From Tersicoccus solisilvae (lineage in GTDB: Bacteria; Actinomycetota; Actinomycetes; Actinomycetales; Micrococcaceae): a DNA stretch of 64,000 bases. Every line of letters starts with the position of its first letter. Within the stretch, counting starts at the first letter, position 1. The stretch spans positions 62,001 to 126,000 of the forward strand of contig NZ_BMJI01000004.1 in NCBI RefSeq assembly GCF_014643255.1, in the 5' to 3' direction. Shown one piece after another: positions 18,303 to 30,352 of the stretch. A program made the position numbers and the translations under genes. Below the pieces are notes generated by a model that searched no databases, was not told the origin of the DNA, and saw nothing but the letters and a program-made list of their open reading frames with translations.

Positions 18303-18839
18303 TTACTTACCAGCCTTTCCGACCTTGCGGCGGATCTGCTCGCCTGCGTACCGGATGCCCTTGCCCTTGTACGGGTCGGGACGGCGCAGTTTGCGGATGT
18401 TCGCGGCGACCTCGCCGACGCGCTGCTTGTCGATGCCGGTGACGGTGAGCCGGTTCGGGCCCTCCACCGTGAAGGTGATGCCGTCGGGGGCCTTGACCGG
18501 GACCGGGTGGGAGTACCCGAGCGCGAACTCGAGGTCCGCGCCCCGGGCCTGCACGCGGTAGCCGGTGCCCACGATCTCCAGCTTCTTCTCGTAGCCGGCG
18601 GTGACGCCGACGATGAGGTTGTTGATCAGGGAACGGGTCAGGCCGTGCAGCGAGCGGGACTCCCGCTCGTCGTCGGGCCGGGAGACCGTCAGCGTGCCCT
18701 CGTTCAGCGCGACCTCGATGGGGCTCGCCACGGTGTGGCTCAGCTCCCCCTTCGGGCCCTTGACGCTGACCTGGTTGCCGTCGATGCTGACATCGACACC
18801 GGCGGGCACGGCGATCGGGAGACGTCCGATTCGTGACAT
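18303..18839 (-). CDS. rplF: 50S ribosomal protein L6
   Basis: 178 aa, full length ([20 protein letters not shown]). It has two L6 repeats; the RNA-binding signature [19 protein letters not shown] is near the C-terminus. It lies near the factor-binding site of the 50S subunit. Confidence 0.97.
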   Translation of the reverse strand: MSRIGRLPIAVPAGVDVSIDGNQVSVKGPKGELSHTVASPIEVALNEGTLTVSRPDDERESRSLHGLTRSLINNLIVGVTAGYEKKLEIVGTGYRVQARGADLEFALGYSHPVPVKAPDGITFTVEGPNRLTVTGIDKQRVGEVAANIRKLRRPDPYKGKGIRYAGEQIRRKVGKAGK

Positions 18840-18869
18840 GGTGCTTTCCTTCCTTTCGTGTGCCCGCGA

Positions 18870-19268
18870 CTACCAGACGTAGGCGAGGACTTCCCCGCCG
18901 ACGCCCTTCTTGGCAGCCTGCTTGTCGGTCAGCAGACCGGAGGAGGTGGACAGGATCGCGATGCCGAGACCGCCGAGAACGTGCGGCAGGTTCGTGGACT
19001 TCGCGTACACCCGGAGGCCGGGCTTCGAGATACGGCGCACGCCGGCGATGGCCCGCTCACGGTTGGGGCCGAACTTCAGCGCGATGGTGAGGTTCTTGCC
19101 CACGCGGGCGTCCTCCTCGGACCAGTCGGCGATGTAGCCCTCGGCCTTGAGGATGTCGGCGACGCGGCCCTTGAGCTTGCTGTAGGGCATCGTCACCGCG
19201 TCGTGGTGAGCGGAGTTGGCGTTGCGCAGGCGCGTCAGCATGTCTGCGACTGGGTCTGTCATGGTCAT
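18870..19268 (-). CDS. rpsH: 30S ribosomal protein S8
   Basis: 132 aa. S8 binds the 16S central domain and in many bacteria represses the spc operon. N-terminus [20 protein letters not shown] and C-terminal GGEVLAYVW are standard. ATGs at 19268 and 19262 are both usable; AAGGG 10 nt before the first favours 19268. No type Z rpsN (S14) lies between rplE and rpsH, unlike many actinobacterial spc operons. Confidence 0.96.
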   Translation of the reverse strand: MTMTDPVADMLTRLRNANSAHHDAVTMPYSKLKGRVADILKAEGYIADWSEEDARVGKNLTIALKFGPNRERAIAGVRRISKPGLRVYAKSTNLPHVLGGLGIAILSTSSGLLTDKQAAKKGVGGEVLAYVW

Positions 19269-19347
19269 TGGGCTGGTGCCCTTCCTCGACGTGGTTTCCG
19301 CGCTGTGCCCCGGGTAGGACGGCGTGCGGACCTGCGGCGTAGTGGTG

Positions 19348-19944
19348 TCAGTCGGTGGTGAACGGGAAGCCCAGTGCGCGCAGCAGCGCGCGGCCCTCGT
19401 CGTCGGTCTTCGCCGTGGTCACCACGGTGATGTCCATGCCCCGCGTGCGATCGATCCGATCCTGGTCGATCTCGTGGAACATGACCTGCTCGGTCAGGCC
19501 GAACGTGTAGTTGCCGTTGCCGTCGAACTGCTTCGGGCTCAGGCCGCGGAAGTCGCGGATGCGGGGCAGCGCGAGGCTGACCAGGCGGTCCACGAACTCC
19601 CACATGCGGTCACCGCGCAGGGTGGCGTGGGTACCGATGGGCATGCCCTCGCGCAGCTTGAACTGCGCGATGGACTTGCGGGCCTTCGTAACCATCGGCT
19701 TCTGGCCGGTGATCGCCGTCAGGTCGCGCACGGCGCCCTCGATCAGCTTCGAGTCCTTCGCCGCGTCGCCGACACCCATGTTCACGACGACCTTGACCAG
19801 GCCGGGAACCTGCATCGGGTTCGCGTAGGAGAACTCCTCCTGGAGCTTGCCCACGATCTCCGCGCGGTACTTCGCCTTCAGGCGCGGCGTGATCTTCTCG
19901 TCGGTGGCACCGGCGGTGCTGTTCATCTCTGTCGTCTCGCTCAT
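19348..19944 (-). CDS. rplE: 50S ribosomal protein L5
   Basis: 198 aa. It binds 5S rRNA and contacts the P-site tRNA. Motifs [17 protein letters not shown] and [20 protein letters not shown] are present. The ATG overlaps the rplX stop by one base (TGATG). Confidence 0.97.
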   Translation of the reverse strand: MSETTEMNSTAGATDEKITPRLKAKYRAEIVGKLQEEFSYANPMQVPGLVKVVVNMGVGDAAKDSKLIEGAVRDLTAITGQKPMVTKARKSIAQFKLREGMPIGTHATLRGDRMWEFVDRLVSLALPRIRDFRGLSPKQFDGNGNYTFGLTEQVMFHEIDQDRIDRTRGMDITVVTTAKTDDEGRALLRALGFPFTTD

Positions 19945-20312
19945 CACAGGTCCTTACCGGAGGCCTTGGCCACGCGGATACGCACGGTGCGCTGCCGGCC
20001 GTCGCGCTCGACGGTGTCGATCCGGTAGCCCACGCGGGTCGGCTTCTTGGTCTCGGGGTCGACGACCGCCACGTTGGAGATGTGGATCGGCGCCTCGACG
20101 TGCTCGATGCCCCCGGTGCGGGTGCCGCGCTCGCTCTGCCCGGCCTTGGTGTGCTTGGTGACCCGGTTGATGCCCTCGACGAGGACACGGTTGGTCTCGG
20201 GGAACACCTTCAGGACCTTGCCCTGCTTGCCCCGGTCACCGCCGCGCTCGGCGCTGGCGCCGCTGATCACCTGGACCAGGTCGCCCTTCTTGATCTTGAA
20301 CTTCTGAGCCAT
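19944..20312 (-). CDS. rplX: 50S ribosomal protein L24
   Basis: 122 aa with the N-terminal KOW motif ([13 protein letters not shown]) and [10 protein letters not shown]-like block ([11 protein letters not shown]). L24 starts 50S assembly. Sits 3 bp after rplN and overlaps rplE. Confidence 0.97.
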   Translation of the reverse strand: MAQKFKIKKGDLVQVISGASAERGGDRGKQGKVLKVFPETNRVLVEGINRVTKHTKAGQSERGTRTGGIEHVEAPIHISNVAVVDPETKKPTRVGYRIDTVERDGRQRTVRIRVAKASGKDL

Positions 20313-20315
20313 GGG

Positions 20316-20684
20316 TCAGAGCACCTCCGGCGCCAGCGAGATGATCTTCATGAAGCGCTTGTCGCGCAGCTCCCGCCCGACGGGCCCGAAGATGCGGGTG
20401 CCGCGGGGGTCGCCGTCGTTCTTCAGGATCACTGCGGCGTTCTCGTCGAACTTGATGTAGGACCCGTCGGGACGACGGCGCTCCTTCTTGGTGCGCACGA
20501 TGACGGCCTTGACGACGTCACCCTTCTTGACGTTGCCACCGGGGATCGCGTCCTTGACGGTGGCGACGATCACGTCACCGATGCCTGCGTAGCGACGTCC
20601 GGAACCGCCGAGCACACGGATGGTGAGGATCTCCTTCGCACCCGTGTTGTCGGCGACCTTCAGTCGCGACTCCTGCTGAATCAC
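20316..20684 (-). CDS. rplN: 50S ribosomal protein L14
   Basis: 122 aa ([20 protein letters not shown] ... IISLAPEVL), forming an intersubunit bridge. It heads the spc group here: 213 bp and a terminator hairpin separate it from rpsQ, so a promoter is expected in 20685-20795, though I could not define its boxes. Confidence 0.97.
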   Translation of the reverse strand: MIQQESRLKVADNTGAKEILTIRVLGGSGRRYAGIGDVIVATVKDAIPGGNVKKGDVVKAVIVRTKKERRRPDGSYIKFDENAAVILKNDGDPRGTRIFGPVGRELRDKRFMKIISLAPEVL

Positions 20685-20795
20685 TGTGTACTCCTGTCGT
20701 CGTGCCGGTTCTTCGCGTCCGCCCCGGAGTCCCGGGGACGGGCGAAGCCTGGCCGAACGGATATGGTCTGCGCGGGCCGTCCGGACCCGCGGGCC

Positions 20796-20832
20796 GGGCC
20801 GGAGCGGGGAAACACTCCCCCGCCACCGGCCC
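20796..20832 (-). terminator. Terminator between rpsQ (S10 operon) and rplN (spc operon)
   Basis: GGGCCGG and GCGGGG on one side (20796-20809) pair with CCCCGC and CCGGCCC on the other (20817-20832), with a small bulge. A second hairpin (CTTCGC 20711-20716 with GCGAAG 20742-20747, CCCCGG/CCGGGG inside) lies nearer rplN. Confidence 0.7.
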
Positions 20833-20897
20833 CGAGCCTCCGCCCTCCGCCGCCGTCGCTGTCCGCGACCGACGACACGGAGGGGCAGAGAGAGAGT

Positions 20898-21203
20898 TTA
20901 CTTGGCCTTCTCGACGATCTCGACCAGCCGCCACCGCTTGGTGGCGGAGAGCGGCCGCGTCTCGCTGATCAGGACCAGGTCGCCGATGCCGGCGGTGTTC
21001 TGCTCGTCGTGCGCCTTCACCTTCGAGGTCCGGCGCAGCACCTTGCCGTACAGGGCGTGCTTGACGCGGTCCTCGACCTGCACGACCACGGTCTTGTCCA
21101 TCTTGTCGGACACGACGTAGCCGCGGCGGGTCTTGCGGTACCCGCGGGACTTGGCGCCGGTGCCGTCGCCGGCGGCCGCGTTCTCGGTCACGTTCTCACT
21201 CAC
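20898..21203 (-). CDS. rpsQ: 30S ribosomal protein S17
   Basis: 101 aa: an early 16S rRNA binder with the OB fold ([25 protein letters not shown]). A 20-residue N-terminal extension precedes the core. GTG start overlaps the rpmC stop (GTGA). Last gene of the S10 group. Confidence 0.96.
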   Translation of the reverse strand: MSENVTENAAAGDGTGAKSRGYRKTRRGYVVSDKMDKTVVVQVEDRVKHALYGKVLRRTSKVKAHDEQNTAGIGDLVLISETRPLSATKRWRLVEIVEKAK

Positions 21204-21541
21204 TTGGTCTCATCCTCGCTCGCTGCGGCGGCGGGCTCGTCCGCCGGAGTCTCCTCGGCCTTCTTGGACCGCCGCGTGGCCTTCTTCTCGGTCGGGGCCG
21301 GCTCGGCGGCCTTCGCCACGGCGGGGCGGATGCCCAGCTCGCGCTCGCGCAGCAGCGTGTAGATGCGGGCGATGTCCCGCTTGACCGCCTTGAGCCGCCC
21401 GTGGTTCTCGAGCTGGCCGGTCGCGGACTGGAAGCGCAGATTGAACAGCTCTTCCTTCGACTTGCGCAGCTCCTCGGTCAGCCGATCGTTGTCCAGCTCG
21501 GCGAGCTGATCGATGGCCAGGTCCTTGGTCCCCACTGCCAT
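21200..21541 (-). CDS. rpmC: 50S ribosomal protein L29 with C-terminal extension
   Basis: 113 aa; the L29 core ([22 protein letters not shown] ... [12 protein letters not shown]) ends near residue 75 and is followed by a charged, Ala/Glu/Lys tail of about 38 residues. L29 lies at the exit tunnel where trigger factor and SRP dock. Confidence 0.96.
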   Translation of the reverse strand: MAVGTKDLAIDQLAELDNDRLTEELRKSKEELFNLRFQSATGQLENHGRLKAVKRDIARIYTLLRERELGIRPAVAKAAEPAPTEKKATRRSKKAEETPADEPAAAASEDETK

Positions 21542-21543
21542 GT

Positions 21544-21960
21544 CTATTCACCACCTTCGCGGCGCACGATGCGCGCCTTGCACGGGAGCTTGTGGATGGC
21601 CAGGCGCAGGGCCTCGCGCGCCACCTCGTCGGTGACACCGGACAGCTCGAAGAGCACGCGTCCGGGCTTGACGTTGGCGACCCACCATTCGGGCGAACCC
21701 TTGCCGGATCCCATGCGGGTCTCGGCGGGCTTCTTGGTCAGCGGGCGGTCCGGGTAGATGTTGATCCAGACCTTGCCGCCACGCTTGATGTGACGCGTCA
21801 TGGCGATACGAGCGGCCTCGATCTGCCGGTTGGTGATGTAGGCCGGGCTCAGCGCCTGGATGCCGTAGTCACCGAACGTCACCTGGGTACCGCCCGTGGC
21901 CTGCCCGGAGCGACCCGGGTGGTGCTGCTTGCGGTACTTCACTCGGCGTGGGATCAGCAT
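21544..21960 (-). CDS. rplP: 50S ribosomal protein L16
   Basis: 138 aa, full length ([39 protein letters not shown]). L16 helps place the A-site tRNA. The ATG overlaps the rpsC stop by one base (TAATG). Confidence 0.97.
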   Translation of the reverse strand: MLIPRRVKYRKQHHPGRSGQATGGTQVTFGDYGIQALSPAYITNRQIEAARIAMTRHIKRGGKVWINIYPDRPLTKKPAETRMGSGKGSPEWWVANVKPGRVLFELSGVTDEVAREALRLAIHKLPCKARIVRREGGE

Positions 21961-22796
21961 TACTGCTCTCCTCCTTCAGCGCCTGCGCCGCTGGCGCCGG
22001 CCGGGGTGTTCTCGGCAGCCGCGGGGGCCTGGGCCTCGGGACGGTCACCGCGACGACGGCGATCGCCGCCACCGGCACGACCACCGCGGTCGCCCCGGTC
22101 CCCGCGCTCGCCACGGCCACGCGACGGCGCGGCCGCGGCCTGCGCCGCGAGCTCCTTGGCGGTGATGTCGCCCTTGTAGATCCAGACCTTCACGCCGATG
22201 CGGCCGAAGGTGGTCTTGGCCTCGAAGAAGCCGTAGTCGATGTTCGCGCGCAGCGTGTGCAGGGGCACCCGACCCTCGCGGTAGAACTCCGAGCGGCTCA
22301 TCTCGGCACCGCCGAGGCGGCCGGAGCACTGGATCCGGATGCCCTTGGCGCCGGCCCGCTGCGCGGACTGCATGGCCTTCTTCATGGCACGGCGGAACGC
22401 CACCCGGGACGCGAGCTGCTCGGCGACGCCCTGCGCCACCAGCTGCGCCTCGATCTCGGGGTTCTTCACCTCGAGGATGTTCAGCTGCACCTGCTTGCCC
22501 GTGAGCTTCTCCAGCTCGCCGCGGATCCGGTCCGCCTCGGCGCCGCGGCGGCCGATGACGATGCCCGGGCGGGCGGTGTGGATGTCGACGCGGACGCGGT
22601 CGCGGGTGCGCTCGATCTCGACCTTGGCGATACCGGCGCGGTCCATGCCCTTGGACATGAGCTGGCGGATCTTCACGTCCTCGCGGACGAAGTCCTTGTA
22701 GCGCTGGCCGGCCTTGGTGCTGTCGGCGTACCAGTGCGACACGTGGTCGGTGGTGATCCCGAGGCGGAAGCCGTGCGGGTTGACTTTCTGTCCCAC
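21960..22796 (-). CDS. rpsC: 30S ribosomal protein S3 with Arg-Gly-rich C-terminal tail
   Basis: 278 aa against 233 in E. coli. KH domain with [14 protein letters not shown] and the S3 C-domain ([26 protein letters not shown]) are intact; S3 belongs to the mRNA-unwinding entry site. Residues from about 220 form an [12 protein letters not shown]-type run followed by an Ala/Gly tail. The same kind of tail occurs on S5, its neighbour in the ribosome. Confidence 0.97.
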   Translation of the reverse strand: MGQKVNPHGFRLGITTDHVSHWYADSTKAGQRYKDFVREDVKIRQLMSKGMDRAGIAKVEIERTRDRVRVDIHTARPGIVIGRRGAEADRIRGELEKLTGKQVQLNILEVKNPEIEAQLVAQGVAEQLASRVAFRRAMKKAMQSAQRAGAKGIRIQCSGRLGGAEMSRSEFYREGRVPLHTLRANIDYGFFEAKTTFGRIGVKVWIYKGDITAKELAAQAAAAPSRGRGERGDRGDRGGRAGGGDRRRRGDRPEAQAPAAAENTPAGASGAGAEGGEQ

Positions 22797-23162
22797 TTAG
22801 CGGACCTCCTCGTTCTGGGGCGTGGCGACGACGACGGTGATGTGGCTCGTGCGCTTGTTGATGCGGTAGGCGCGGCCCTGGGCCCGCGGCTGGAACCGCT
22901 TCATCGTCGGGCCCTCGTCGACGAACGCCTCCGAGACGACGACATCGTCCTCGTTGAAGGCGATGCTGTCGCGGTCGGCCTGGACGCGGGCGTTGGCCAG
23001 CGCGGAGGCGACGACCTTGTAGACCGGCTCGGACGCGCTCTGCGGGGCGAACTTCAGGATCGCCAGCGCCTCGTTCGCCTGCTTGCCACGAATCAGGTTG
23101 ACGACGCGCCGGGCCTTCATCGGCGTGACGCGGATGTGCCGCGCGACTGCCTTGGCTTCCAT
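22797..23162 (-). CDS. rplV: 50S ribosomal protein L22
   Basis: 121 aa ([21 protein letters not shown]; the [21 protein letters not shown] hairpin that lines the exit tunnel). It abuts rpsC with no gap. Confidence 0.97.
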   Translation of the reverse strand: MEAKAVARHIRVTPMKARRVVNLIRGKQANEALAILKFAPQSASEPVYKVVASALANARVQADRDSIAFNEDDVVVSEAFVDEGPTMKRFQPRAQGRAYRINKRTSHITVVVATPQNEEVR

Positions 23163-23197
23163 TGCTTTCCTTCTCTCGTCTTGACGAAGAGCGGCGC

Positions 23198-23479
23198 CTA
23201 GCGGCGCTTGCCCTTCTTGTCGTCCTTCACGTGGCCGCGGAAGGTCCGGGTCGGGGCGAACTCACCGAGCTTGTGACCGACCATGGACTCCGTGACGAAC
23301 ACCGGCACGTGCTTGCGCCCGTCGTGCACGGCGATCGTGTGACCGAGCATGTCGGGGATGATCATCGACCGGCGGGACCAGGTCTTGATGACGTTCTTCG
23401 TGCCCTTGTCGTTCTCGTTGGCGACCTTCACGAACAGGTGCTGGTCGACGAAGGGGCCCTTCTTCAGGCTGCGAGGCAT
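23198..23479 (-). CDS. rpsS: 30S ribosomal protein S19
   Basis: 93 aa, full length ([31 protein letters not shown]-like block as [23 protein letters not shown]). It contacts S13 at the 30S head. Confidence 0.97.
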   Translation of the reverse strand: MPRSLKKGPFVDQHLFVKVANENDKGTKNVIKTWSRRSMIIPDMLGHTIAVHDGRKHVPVFVTESMVGHKLGEFAPTRTFRGHVKDDKKGKRR

Positions 23480-23491
23480 TGTCCGCCGCTC

Positions 23492-24331
<840 letters not shown>

Positions 24332-24364
24332 GGGTTCTCAGTTCCTCGCTAAAGTGGTCTCCGC

Positions 24365-24688
24365 TCAGCCGAGCGGACCGCCGAAGATGTCGATCGTGCC
24401 CTGCTTGAGGGTGACGATGGCGCGCTTGGTGCCCTTGCGCTGACCCCAACCGAACTTCGTCCGCTTGCGCTTGCCGACACGGTTGAGGGTGTTCACGGAC
24501 TCGACCGAGACGGAGAAGATCTTCTCGATCGCGTGCTTGATCTCGGTCTTGTTGGCCCGGGGGTCCACCAGGAAGGTGTACTTGCCCTCGTCGATCAGGC
24601 CGTAGCTCTTCTCCGAGACGACCGGCGCGAGGATGATGTCCCGCGGGTCCTTGACGTGGATGGCACTGCTGGTGCTCTGCGTGCTCAC
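24365..24688 (-). CDS. rplW: 50S ribosomal protein L23
   Basis: 107 aa; L23 docks trigger factor and SRP at the tunnel exit ([36 protein letters not shown]). GTG start overlaps the rplD stop (GTGA). Confidence 0.97.
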   Translation of the reverse strand: MSTQSTSSAIHVKDPRDIILAPVVSEKSYGLIDEGKYTFLVDPRANKTEIKHAIEKIFSVSVESVNTLNRVGKRKRTKFGWGQRKGTKRAIVTLKQGTIDIFGGPLG

Positions 24689-25317
24689 TTGGCTTCCTCC
24701 TGCGACTTGCCGGCGGCAGCCACGAACGCCTCGTAGGCGGCCTGGGTGAAGACGACGTCGTCGGCGACCAGCACGTCGTAGGTGTTGAGCTGGTCGGCGT
24801 ACAGGGCGTGCACGCTCGTCAGGTTGCGCACCGACAGGGCCGCCACGTCGTTGCCCCGCTCGAGGACGACGAGCACGGACCGGCGATCGGTGAGCTCACC
24901 GAGGACGGCCAGGGCCGCCTTGGTGGAGGCCGTGGTCCCCTCGACGAGGCTGCTGACCACGTGCACCCGGCCGTACCGGGCGCGATCGGACAGCGCGCCG
25001 CGCAGGGCGGCGGCCTTCATCTTCTTGGGGGTCCGCTGCGAGTAGTCGCGCGGGGTGGGCCCGTGCACGACGCCGCCACCGGTCATGTGCGGGGCGCGGA
25101 CGGAACCCTGACGGGCCCGGCCGGTGCCCTTCTGCTTGAACGGCTTGCGACCGGCACCGGCGACCTCGCCGCGGTTCTTGGTCTTGTGCGTGCCCTGGCG
25201 GGCGGCGGCCAGCTGGGCCACGACCACCTGGTGCAGCAGCGGCACGTTGGTCTGGACGTCGAAGATGTCCGCCGGCAGGTCGACCGCGACGGTCTTCGCA
25301 CTCTGTGTAGTAGCCAT
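24685..25317 (-). CDS. rplD: 50S ribosomal protein L4
   Basis: 210 aa. The tunnel loop ([27 protein letters not shown] region) is intact. In gamma-proteobacteria L4 represses the S10 operon through the leader; whether it does so here is unknown, but the long rpsJ leader leaves room for such control. Confidence 0.97.
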   Translation of the reverse strand: MATTQSAKTVAVDLPADIFDVQTNVPLLHQVVVAQLAAARQGTHKTKNRGEVAGAGRKPFKQKGTGRARQGSVRAPHMTGGGVVHGPTPRDYSQRTPKKMKAAALRGALSDRARYGRVHVVSSLVEGTTASTKAALAVLGELTDRRSVLVVLERGNDVAALSVRNLTSVHALYADQLNTYDVLVADDVVFTQAAYEAFVAAAGKSQEEAK

Positions 25318-25323
25318 GGGTTG

Positions 25324-25995
25324 TTACGCTCCCTGAGTTTCGTTGGCCTTGACGGCGGAACGGACCAGGACGACCGAGCCGCGCGGGCCGGGGACGGCGC
25401 CCTTGAGCAGCAGCAGCGAGTTCTCGGCGTCGACGCCGTGCACGAGCAGGTTCAGCGTGGTCTGACGGACGGCGCCCATCCGGCCGGCCATCCGCAGGCC
25501 CTTGAACACGCGGCCGGGCGTGGAGGCCCCACCGATCGAACCGGGCTTGCGGTGGTTCTTGTGCGCACCGTGGGAGGCGCCCACGCCGTGGAAGCCGTGC
25601 CGCTTCATGACGCCGGCGAAGCCCTTGCCCTTGGTGGTGCCGATGACGTCGACGCGCTGGCCGGCGGCGAAGGTCTCCACGGAGAGCTCCTGGCCGAGCT
25701 GGTACTCGGCGGCGTCGGCGGTGCGCAGCTCGACGACGTGGCGGCGGGGGGTGACACCGGCCTTCGCGAAGTGACCGGCCAGCGGCTGGGTCACCTTGCG
25801 CGGGTCGATGGCGCCGTAACCGATCTGGACGGCGGAGTAGCCGTCGGTCTGCGCGTCGCGCAGCGCGGTGATGACGTTCGAGTCAGCCTTGACGACGGTC
25901 ACCGGCACGAGACGGTTGTTCTCGTCCCAGACCTGGGTCATGCCGAGCTTGACGCCCAGCAGACCCTTCACCTGGCGGGTGAGATGGTGTGTCAT
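25324..25995 (-). CDS. rplC: 50S ribosomal protein L3
   Basis: 223 aa. L3 reaches the peptidyl-transferase centre; the extended loop is [22 protein letters not shown]-terminus [17 protein letters not shown]. It lies 13 bp after rpsJ. Confidence 0.97.
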   Translation of the reverse strand: MTHHLTRQVKGLLGVKLGMTQVWDENNRLVPVTVVKADSNVITALRDAQTDGYSAVQIGYGAIDPRKVTQPLAGHFAKAGVTPRRHVVELRTADAAEYQLGQELSVETFAAGQRVDVIGTTKGKGFAGVMKRHGFHGVGASHGAHKNHRKPGSIGGASTPGRVFKGLRMAGRMGAVRQTTLNLLVHGVDAENSLLLLKGAVPGPRGSVVLVRSAVKANETQGA

Positions 25996-26008
25996 GTCGA
26001 TGCGATCC

Positions 26009-26317
26009 TCAGAGTTTGATTTCGATGTTCACGTCGGCCGGCAGGTCGAGGCGCATGAGCGAGTCGACGGCCTTCGGCGTGGGGTCGATGATGTCGATCA
26101 GACGCTTGTGGGTGCGCATCTCGAAGTGCTCGCGGCTGTCCTTGTACTTGTGCGGCGAACGGATGACGCAGTAGACGTTCTTCTCGGTCGGCAGCGGGAC
26201 CGGGCCCACCACCGTCGCACCGGCGCGCGTCACCGTCTCCACGATCTTCCGGGCTGAGACGTCAATGACCTCGTGGTCATAGGACTTCAGCCGAATGCGG
26301 ATCTTCTGTCCCGCCAT
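26009..26317 (-). CDS. rpsJ: 30S ribosomal protein S10 (NusE)
   Basis: 102 aa ([20 protein letters not shown]). S10 binds tRNA sites on the 30S head and also links NusG to the ribosome or NusB in antitermination. First gene of the S10 operon, with an unusually long region (529 bp) before tuf. Confidence 0.97.
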
Positions 26318-26662
26318 GGCGTCGCCACTCTCTTTCTTCACGTGCTCTCTGGTGGAAATGAATCCCTTGTCAGGTGGGCCGGCTCCCGCCTGCCCACCGC
26401 CGTCACCTGGGCTGAATCCGGACGATTCCGGGTTCCTCAACCCACCGCGGCTCCGACCCCCGCACTCGGGCGTGTCGCCTGGCCTGCGCAACACGATTCC
26501 CGGGTTCTGCTGTGGGGGTGGTCGTCTCCGTGCCCTGCCGCGGACCGCCGGTCCTCCCCCGTGCCGTCCGGCGTCCGTCGACGCTCCGGCCGGGGTGCTG
26601 TTCATGCTGACCGGCCGAGCCGGTCGGCGACGCACATGGCAGGGCGCGCGAACAACTCATCC
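26318..26662 (-). other. Putative long 5' leader of the S10 operon
   Basis: If the promoter at 26663-26691 is right, the rpsJ mRNA has a leader of roughly 340 nt. I see no convincing ORF. Its length is comparable with leaders that carry ribosomal-protein feedback elements, but I could not derive a structure. Confidence 0.4.
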
Positions 26663-26691
26663 AGTCTGCCAGACCCGGGCGTGCCCTGCAA
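26663..26691 (-). promoter_or_regulatory. Candidate promoter of the S10 operon
   Basis: -35 TTGCAG (26686-26691) and -10 CAGACT (26663-26668) are separated by 17 bp. The -10 differs from TAGACT by one base. Confidence 0.4.
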
Positions 26692-26760
26692 ATCGGCGGG
26701 GTGAGAGGCCCCTCACTTCGCACGGCACGTGGCCGTCTGCCGGCAGTGCGCCGGGAACGG

Positions 26761-26793
26761 CGAAGGGCCCCGGCACGATGCCGGGGCCCTTCG
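26761..26793 (-). terminator. Terminator after tuf
   Basis: Perfect 15-bp arms, CGAAGGGCCCCGGCA (26761-26775) and TGCCGGGGCCCTTCG (26779-26793), with a 3-nt loop. It ends the str operon. Confidence 0.92.
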
Positions 26794-26846
26794 TCGAGTG
26801 GTCCTGTCCGGGTGACCGTCCTCAGACGTTCACCCGGACGAGGGGG

Positions 26847-28037
26847 TCACTTGTTGATCTTGGTGACGCGACCCGAGCCGACGGTCCGGCCACCCTCACG
26901 GATGGCGAAGCCGAGGCCCTCCTCCATGGCGATCGGCTGGATCAGCTCGACCGACATCTCGGTGTTGTCGCCCGGCATGACCATCTCGGTGCCCTCGGGC
27001 AGCGTGATGACGCCAGTGACGTCGGTGGTCCGGAAGTAGAACTGCGGACGGTAGTTCGAGTAGAACGGGTTGTGACGCCCACCCTCGTCCTTGGACAGGA
27101 TGTAGACGTTCGCCTCGAAGTTGGTGTGCGGGGTGATCGAACCCGGCTTCACCACGACCTGGCCACGCTCGACGTCGTCGCGCTTGAGGCCACGGAGCAG
27201 CAGGCCACAGTTCTCGCCGGCCCACGCCTCGTCGAGCTGCTTGTGGAACATCTCGATGCCGGTGACCGTGGTCTTCTGGACCGGACGGATGCCGACGATC
27301 TCGACCTCGGAGTTGATGGCCAGCGTGCCACGCTCGGCACGGCCGGTCACCACGGTGCCGCGACCGGTGATCGTGAAGACGTCCTCGATCGGCATCAGGA
27401 ACGGCTTGTCCTTGTCACGGACCGGATCCGGGATGTAGGTGTCCACGGCCTCCATCAGGTCCTCGACGGACTTGACCCACTCCGCGTCGCCCTCGAGGGC
27501 CTTCAGGCCGGAGGTGCGGATGACGGGCGCGTTGTCGCCGTCGAACTCCTGGGAGGAGAGCAGCTCGCGCACCTCCATCTCGACCAGGTCGAGCAGTTCC
27601 TCGTCGTCGACCATGTCCGACTTGTTCAGCGCCACCAGCAGGGCCGGCACGCCGACCTGGCGGGCCAGCAGCACGTGCTCGCGAGTCTGCGCCATCGGGC
27701 CGTCGGTCGCCGCGACCACGAGGATCGCGCCGTCCATCTGCGCCGCACCGGTGATCATGTTCTTGATGTAGTCGGCGTGACCCGGGGCGTCCACGTGAGC
27801 GTAGTGACGCTTGTCGGTCTGGTACTCCACGTGGGAGATGTTGATGGTGATGCCGCGCTGCTTCTCTTCGGGAGCAGAGTCGATGGACGAGAAGTCGCGC
27901 TGCTCGTTCAGGTCCGGGTACTTGTCGGCAAGCACCTTCGAGATGGCAGCGGTCAACGTGGTCTTACCGTGGTCGACGTGACCGATGGTACCGATGTTGA
28001 CGTGCGGCTTAGTCCGCTCGAACTTTGCCTTCGCCAC
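26847..28037 (-). CDS. tuf: Elongation factor Tu
   Basis: 396 aa. The GTPase delivers aminoacyl-tRNA to the ribosome. G1 GHVDHGKT, G3 DAPGHADY and G4 NKSDM are intact. GTG start with AGGAGGA. It follows fusA after 126 bp, in which a TAGACT -10 suggests an extra promoter for tuf alone. Confidence 0.98.
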   Translation of the reverse strand: MAKAKFERTKPHVNIGTIGHVDHGKTTLTAAISKVLADKYPDLNEQRDFSSIDSAPEEKQRGITINISHVEYQTDKRHYAHVDAPGHADYIKNMITGAAQMDGAILVVAATDGPMAQTREHVLLARQVGVPALLVALNKSDMVDDEELLDLVEMEVRELLSSQEFDGDNAPVIRTSGLKALEGDAEWVKSVEDLMEAVDTYIPDPVRDKDKPFLMPIEDVFTITGRGTVVTGRAERGTLAINSEVEIVGIRPVQKTTVTGIEMFHKQLDEAWAGENCGLLLRGLKRDDVERGQVVVKPGSITPHTNFEANVYILSKDEGGRHNPFYSNYRPQFYFRTTDVTGVITLPEGTEMVMPGDNTEMSVELIQPIAMEEGLGFAIREGGRTVGSGRVTKINK

Positions 28038-28114
28038 GGGGTTCCTCCTAGAACATTGGTGGTGTAGAGAAGTCGCTTCCAGCTGGCGCAGGCGCCGCTA
28101 CTGAAACCCGACCA

Positions 28115-28143
28115 AGTCTACGTGGGGTTTGATGGTGGGGGAA
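28115..28143 (-). promoter_or_regulatory. Candidate tuf promoter
   Basis: -10 TAGACT (28115-28120), 17-bp spacer, -35 TTCCCC (28138-28143), in the fusA-tuf gap; leader about 70 nt. Confidence 0.5.
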
Positions 28144-28163
28144 ATCAGCTCCCCGACCTGCGA

Positions 28164-30281
28164 CTACTCGCCGCGGGTCTTCTGGATGATCTCGTCGGCC
28201 ACGTTCTTCGGGACCTCCGAGTAGCTGTCGAACTGCATCGAGTACACCGCGCGGCCCTGGGTGCGGGAGCGCAGATCGCCGATGTAGCCGAACATCTCGG
28301 ACAGCGGCACGTTGGCACGCACCACCTTCACGCCGCTGGCGTCCTCCATGGACTGGATCTGCCCGCGCCGCGAGTTCAGGTCGCCGATGACGTCGCCCAT
28401 GTACTCCTCCGGCGTACGCACCTCGACCGCCATCAGCGGTTCGAGGAGCACCGGGTTGGCACGCTTGGCGCCTTCCTTGAACACCATGGAGCCGGCGATC
28501 TTGAACGCCATCTCCGAGGAGTCGACGTCGTGGTAGGCGCCGTCGAGCAGGGTCGCCTTCACGCCCACGAGCGGGTAGCCCGCCAGCACGCCGAACTGCA
28601 TGGCGTCCTGGATGCCCGCGTCCACCGAGGGGATGTATTCGCGGGGGATGCGGCCGCCGGTGACCTTGTTCTCGAACTCGTAGAACGTGCCGTCGGACGT
28701 GTCCAGCGGCGCGAAGGACATCTGCACCTTCGCGAACTGGCCGGAGCCACCGGTCTGCTTCTTGTGCGTGTAGTCGACCTTCTCGACGACGCGCTTGATG
28801 GTCTCCCGGTAGGCGACCTGCGGCTTGCCGACGTTGGCCTCGACCCGGAACTCACGGCGCATGCGGTCCACCAGGATGTCCAGGTGGAGCTCGCCCATGC
28901 CGCCGATCTCGGTCTGGCCGGTCTCCTCGTTCAGCGAGACGGTGAAGGTCGGGTCCTCGGCCGAGAGCTTCTGGATGGCCGTGGAGAGCTTCTCCTGGTC
29001 ACCCTTCGTCTTCGGCTCGATGGCCACGAAGATCACCGGCTCGGGGAACGACATCGACTCGAGGACGATCGGCTGGTTCGGATCGCACAGGGTGTCCCCC
29101 GTGGTGGTGTCCTTCAGCCCGACGACCGCGTAGATGTGGCCGGCGTAGACCTCGTCGACCGGGTTCTCCTTGTTGGCGTGCATCTGGAAGAGCTTCCCGA
29201 TGCGCTCCTTCTTGGACTTGGTGGAGTTGAGCACCTGGGAGCCGGCGGCCACCTTGCCCGAGTACACCCGGACGAAGGTGAGCTGGCCGAAGAACGGGTG
29301 CGAGGCCACCTTGAACGCGAGGGCCGAGAACGGCTCGTCACGCGAGGGCTTGCGGGAGAGCTCGGTCTCCTCGTTCTTCGGGTCGTGCCCGATCATCGGC
29401 GGCACGTCGATCGGGGACGGCAGGTAGTCGATGACCGCGTCGAGCATCGGCTGCACGCCGCGGTTCTTGAACGCCGAGCCACACAGGACCGGGTAGATCC
29501 GCGAGTTGACGGTCAGTTCCCGGATGCCGGCCTTGAGCTCCTCGATGGACAGCTCTTCGCCCTCGAGGTACTTCTCCATCAGCTCGTCGGACGCCTCCGC
29601 GACGGCCTCGACGAGGTCCGCGCGGTACTGCTCGGCCCGCTCCCGCAGATCCTCCGGGATCTCCTGGGTCTCGTAGTGCGCGCCCATGGTCACGTCGCCC
29701 TTGGCGTCGCCCGGCCACACGAAGGCCTTCATGGTGAGCAGGTCGACGACGCCGATGAAGTCGTTCTCCGCGCCGATCGGCAGCTGCAGCACCAGCGGCT
29801 TCGCGCCGAGCCGGTTGACGATGGTGTCGACGGTGAAGTAGAAGTCCGCGCCGAGCTTGTCCATCTTGTTGACGAAGCAGATGCGCGGGACGTCGTACTT
29901 GTCCGCCTGGCGCCACACGGTCTCCGACTGGGGCTCCACGCCCTCCTTGCCGTCGAACACCGCGACGGCGCCGTCGAGGACGCGCAGGGACCGCTCCACC
30001 TCGACGGTGAAGTCCACGTGGCCGGGCGTGTCGATGATGTTGATCTGGTTGTTGTTCCAGAAGCAGGTCACCGCGGCGGAGGTGATGGTGATGCCGCGTT
30101 CCTTCTCCTGCTCCATCCAGTCGGTCGTCGAGGCGCCGTCGTGGGTCTCGCCGATCTTGTGGTTCACACCCGTGTAGAAGAGGATGCGCTCCGTGGTGGT
30201 GGTCTTACCGGCATCGATGTGCGCCATGATGCCGATGTTGCGAACCTTGGTGAGGTCGGTGAGCACGTCCTGTGCTGCCAC
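28164..30281 (-). CDS. fusA: Elongation factor G
   Basis: 705 aa. Translocase GTPase with [15 protein letters not shown] (G1), DTPGHVDFT (G3) and [10 protein letters not shown] (G4), and five-domain length. GTG start at 30281 with AAAGG about 8 nt upstream. Part of rpsL-rpsG-fusA-tuf. Confidence 0.98.
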   Translation of the reverse strand: MAAQDVLTDLTKVRNIGIMAHIDAGKTTTTERILFYTGVNHKIGETHDGASTTDWMEQEKERGITITSAAVTCFWNNNQINIIDTPGHVDFTVEVERSLRVLDGAVAVFDGKEGVEPQSETVWRQADKYDVPRICFVNKMDKLGADFYFTVDTIVNRLGAKPLVLQLPIGAENDFIGVVDLLTMKAFVWPGDAKGDVTMGAHYETQEIPEDLRERAEQYRADLVEAVAEASDELMEKYLEGEELSIEELKAGIRELTVNSRIYPVLCGSAFKNRGVQPMLDAVIDYLPSPIDVPPMIGHDPKNEETELSRKPSRDEPFSALAFKVASHPFFGQLTFVRVYSGKVAAGSQVLNSTKSKKERIGKLFQMHANKENPVDEVYAGHIYAVVGLKDTTTGDTLCDPNQPIVLESMSFPEPVIFVAIEPKTKGDQEKLSTAIQKLSAEDPTFTVSLNEETGQTEIGGMGELHLDILVDRMRREFRVEANVGKPQVAYRETIKRVVEKVDYTHKKQTGGSGQFAKVQMSFAPLDTSDGTFYEFENKVTGGRIPREYIPSVDAGIQDAMQFGVLAGYPLVGVKATLLDGAYHDVDSSEMAFKIAGSMVFKEGAKRANPVLLEPLMAVEVRTPEEYMGDVIGDLNSRRGQIQSMEDASGVKVVRANVPLSEMFGYIGDLRSRTQGRAVYSMQFDSYSEVPKNVADEIIQKTRGE

Positions 30282-30352
30282 GTGATTGCCTTTCGTTGCG
30301 GCTTGACTTCAGGTCCGCCGGGCCCGGGACGGGCCCGGCGGGATGCCGGTGC

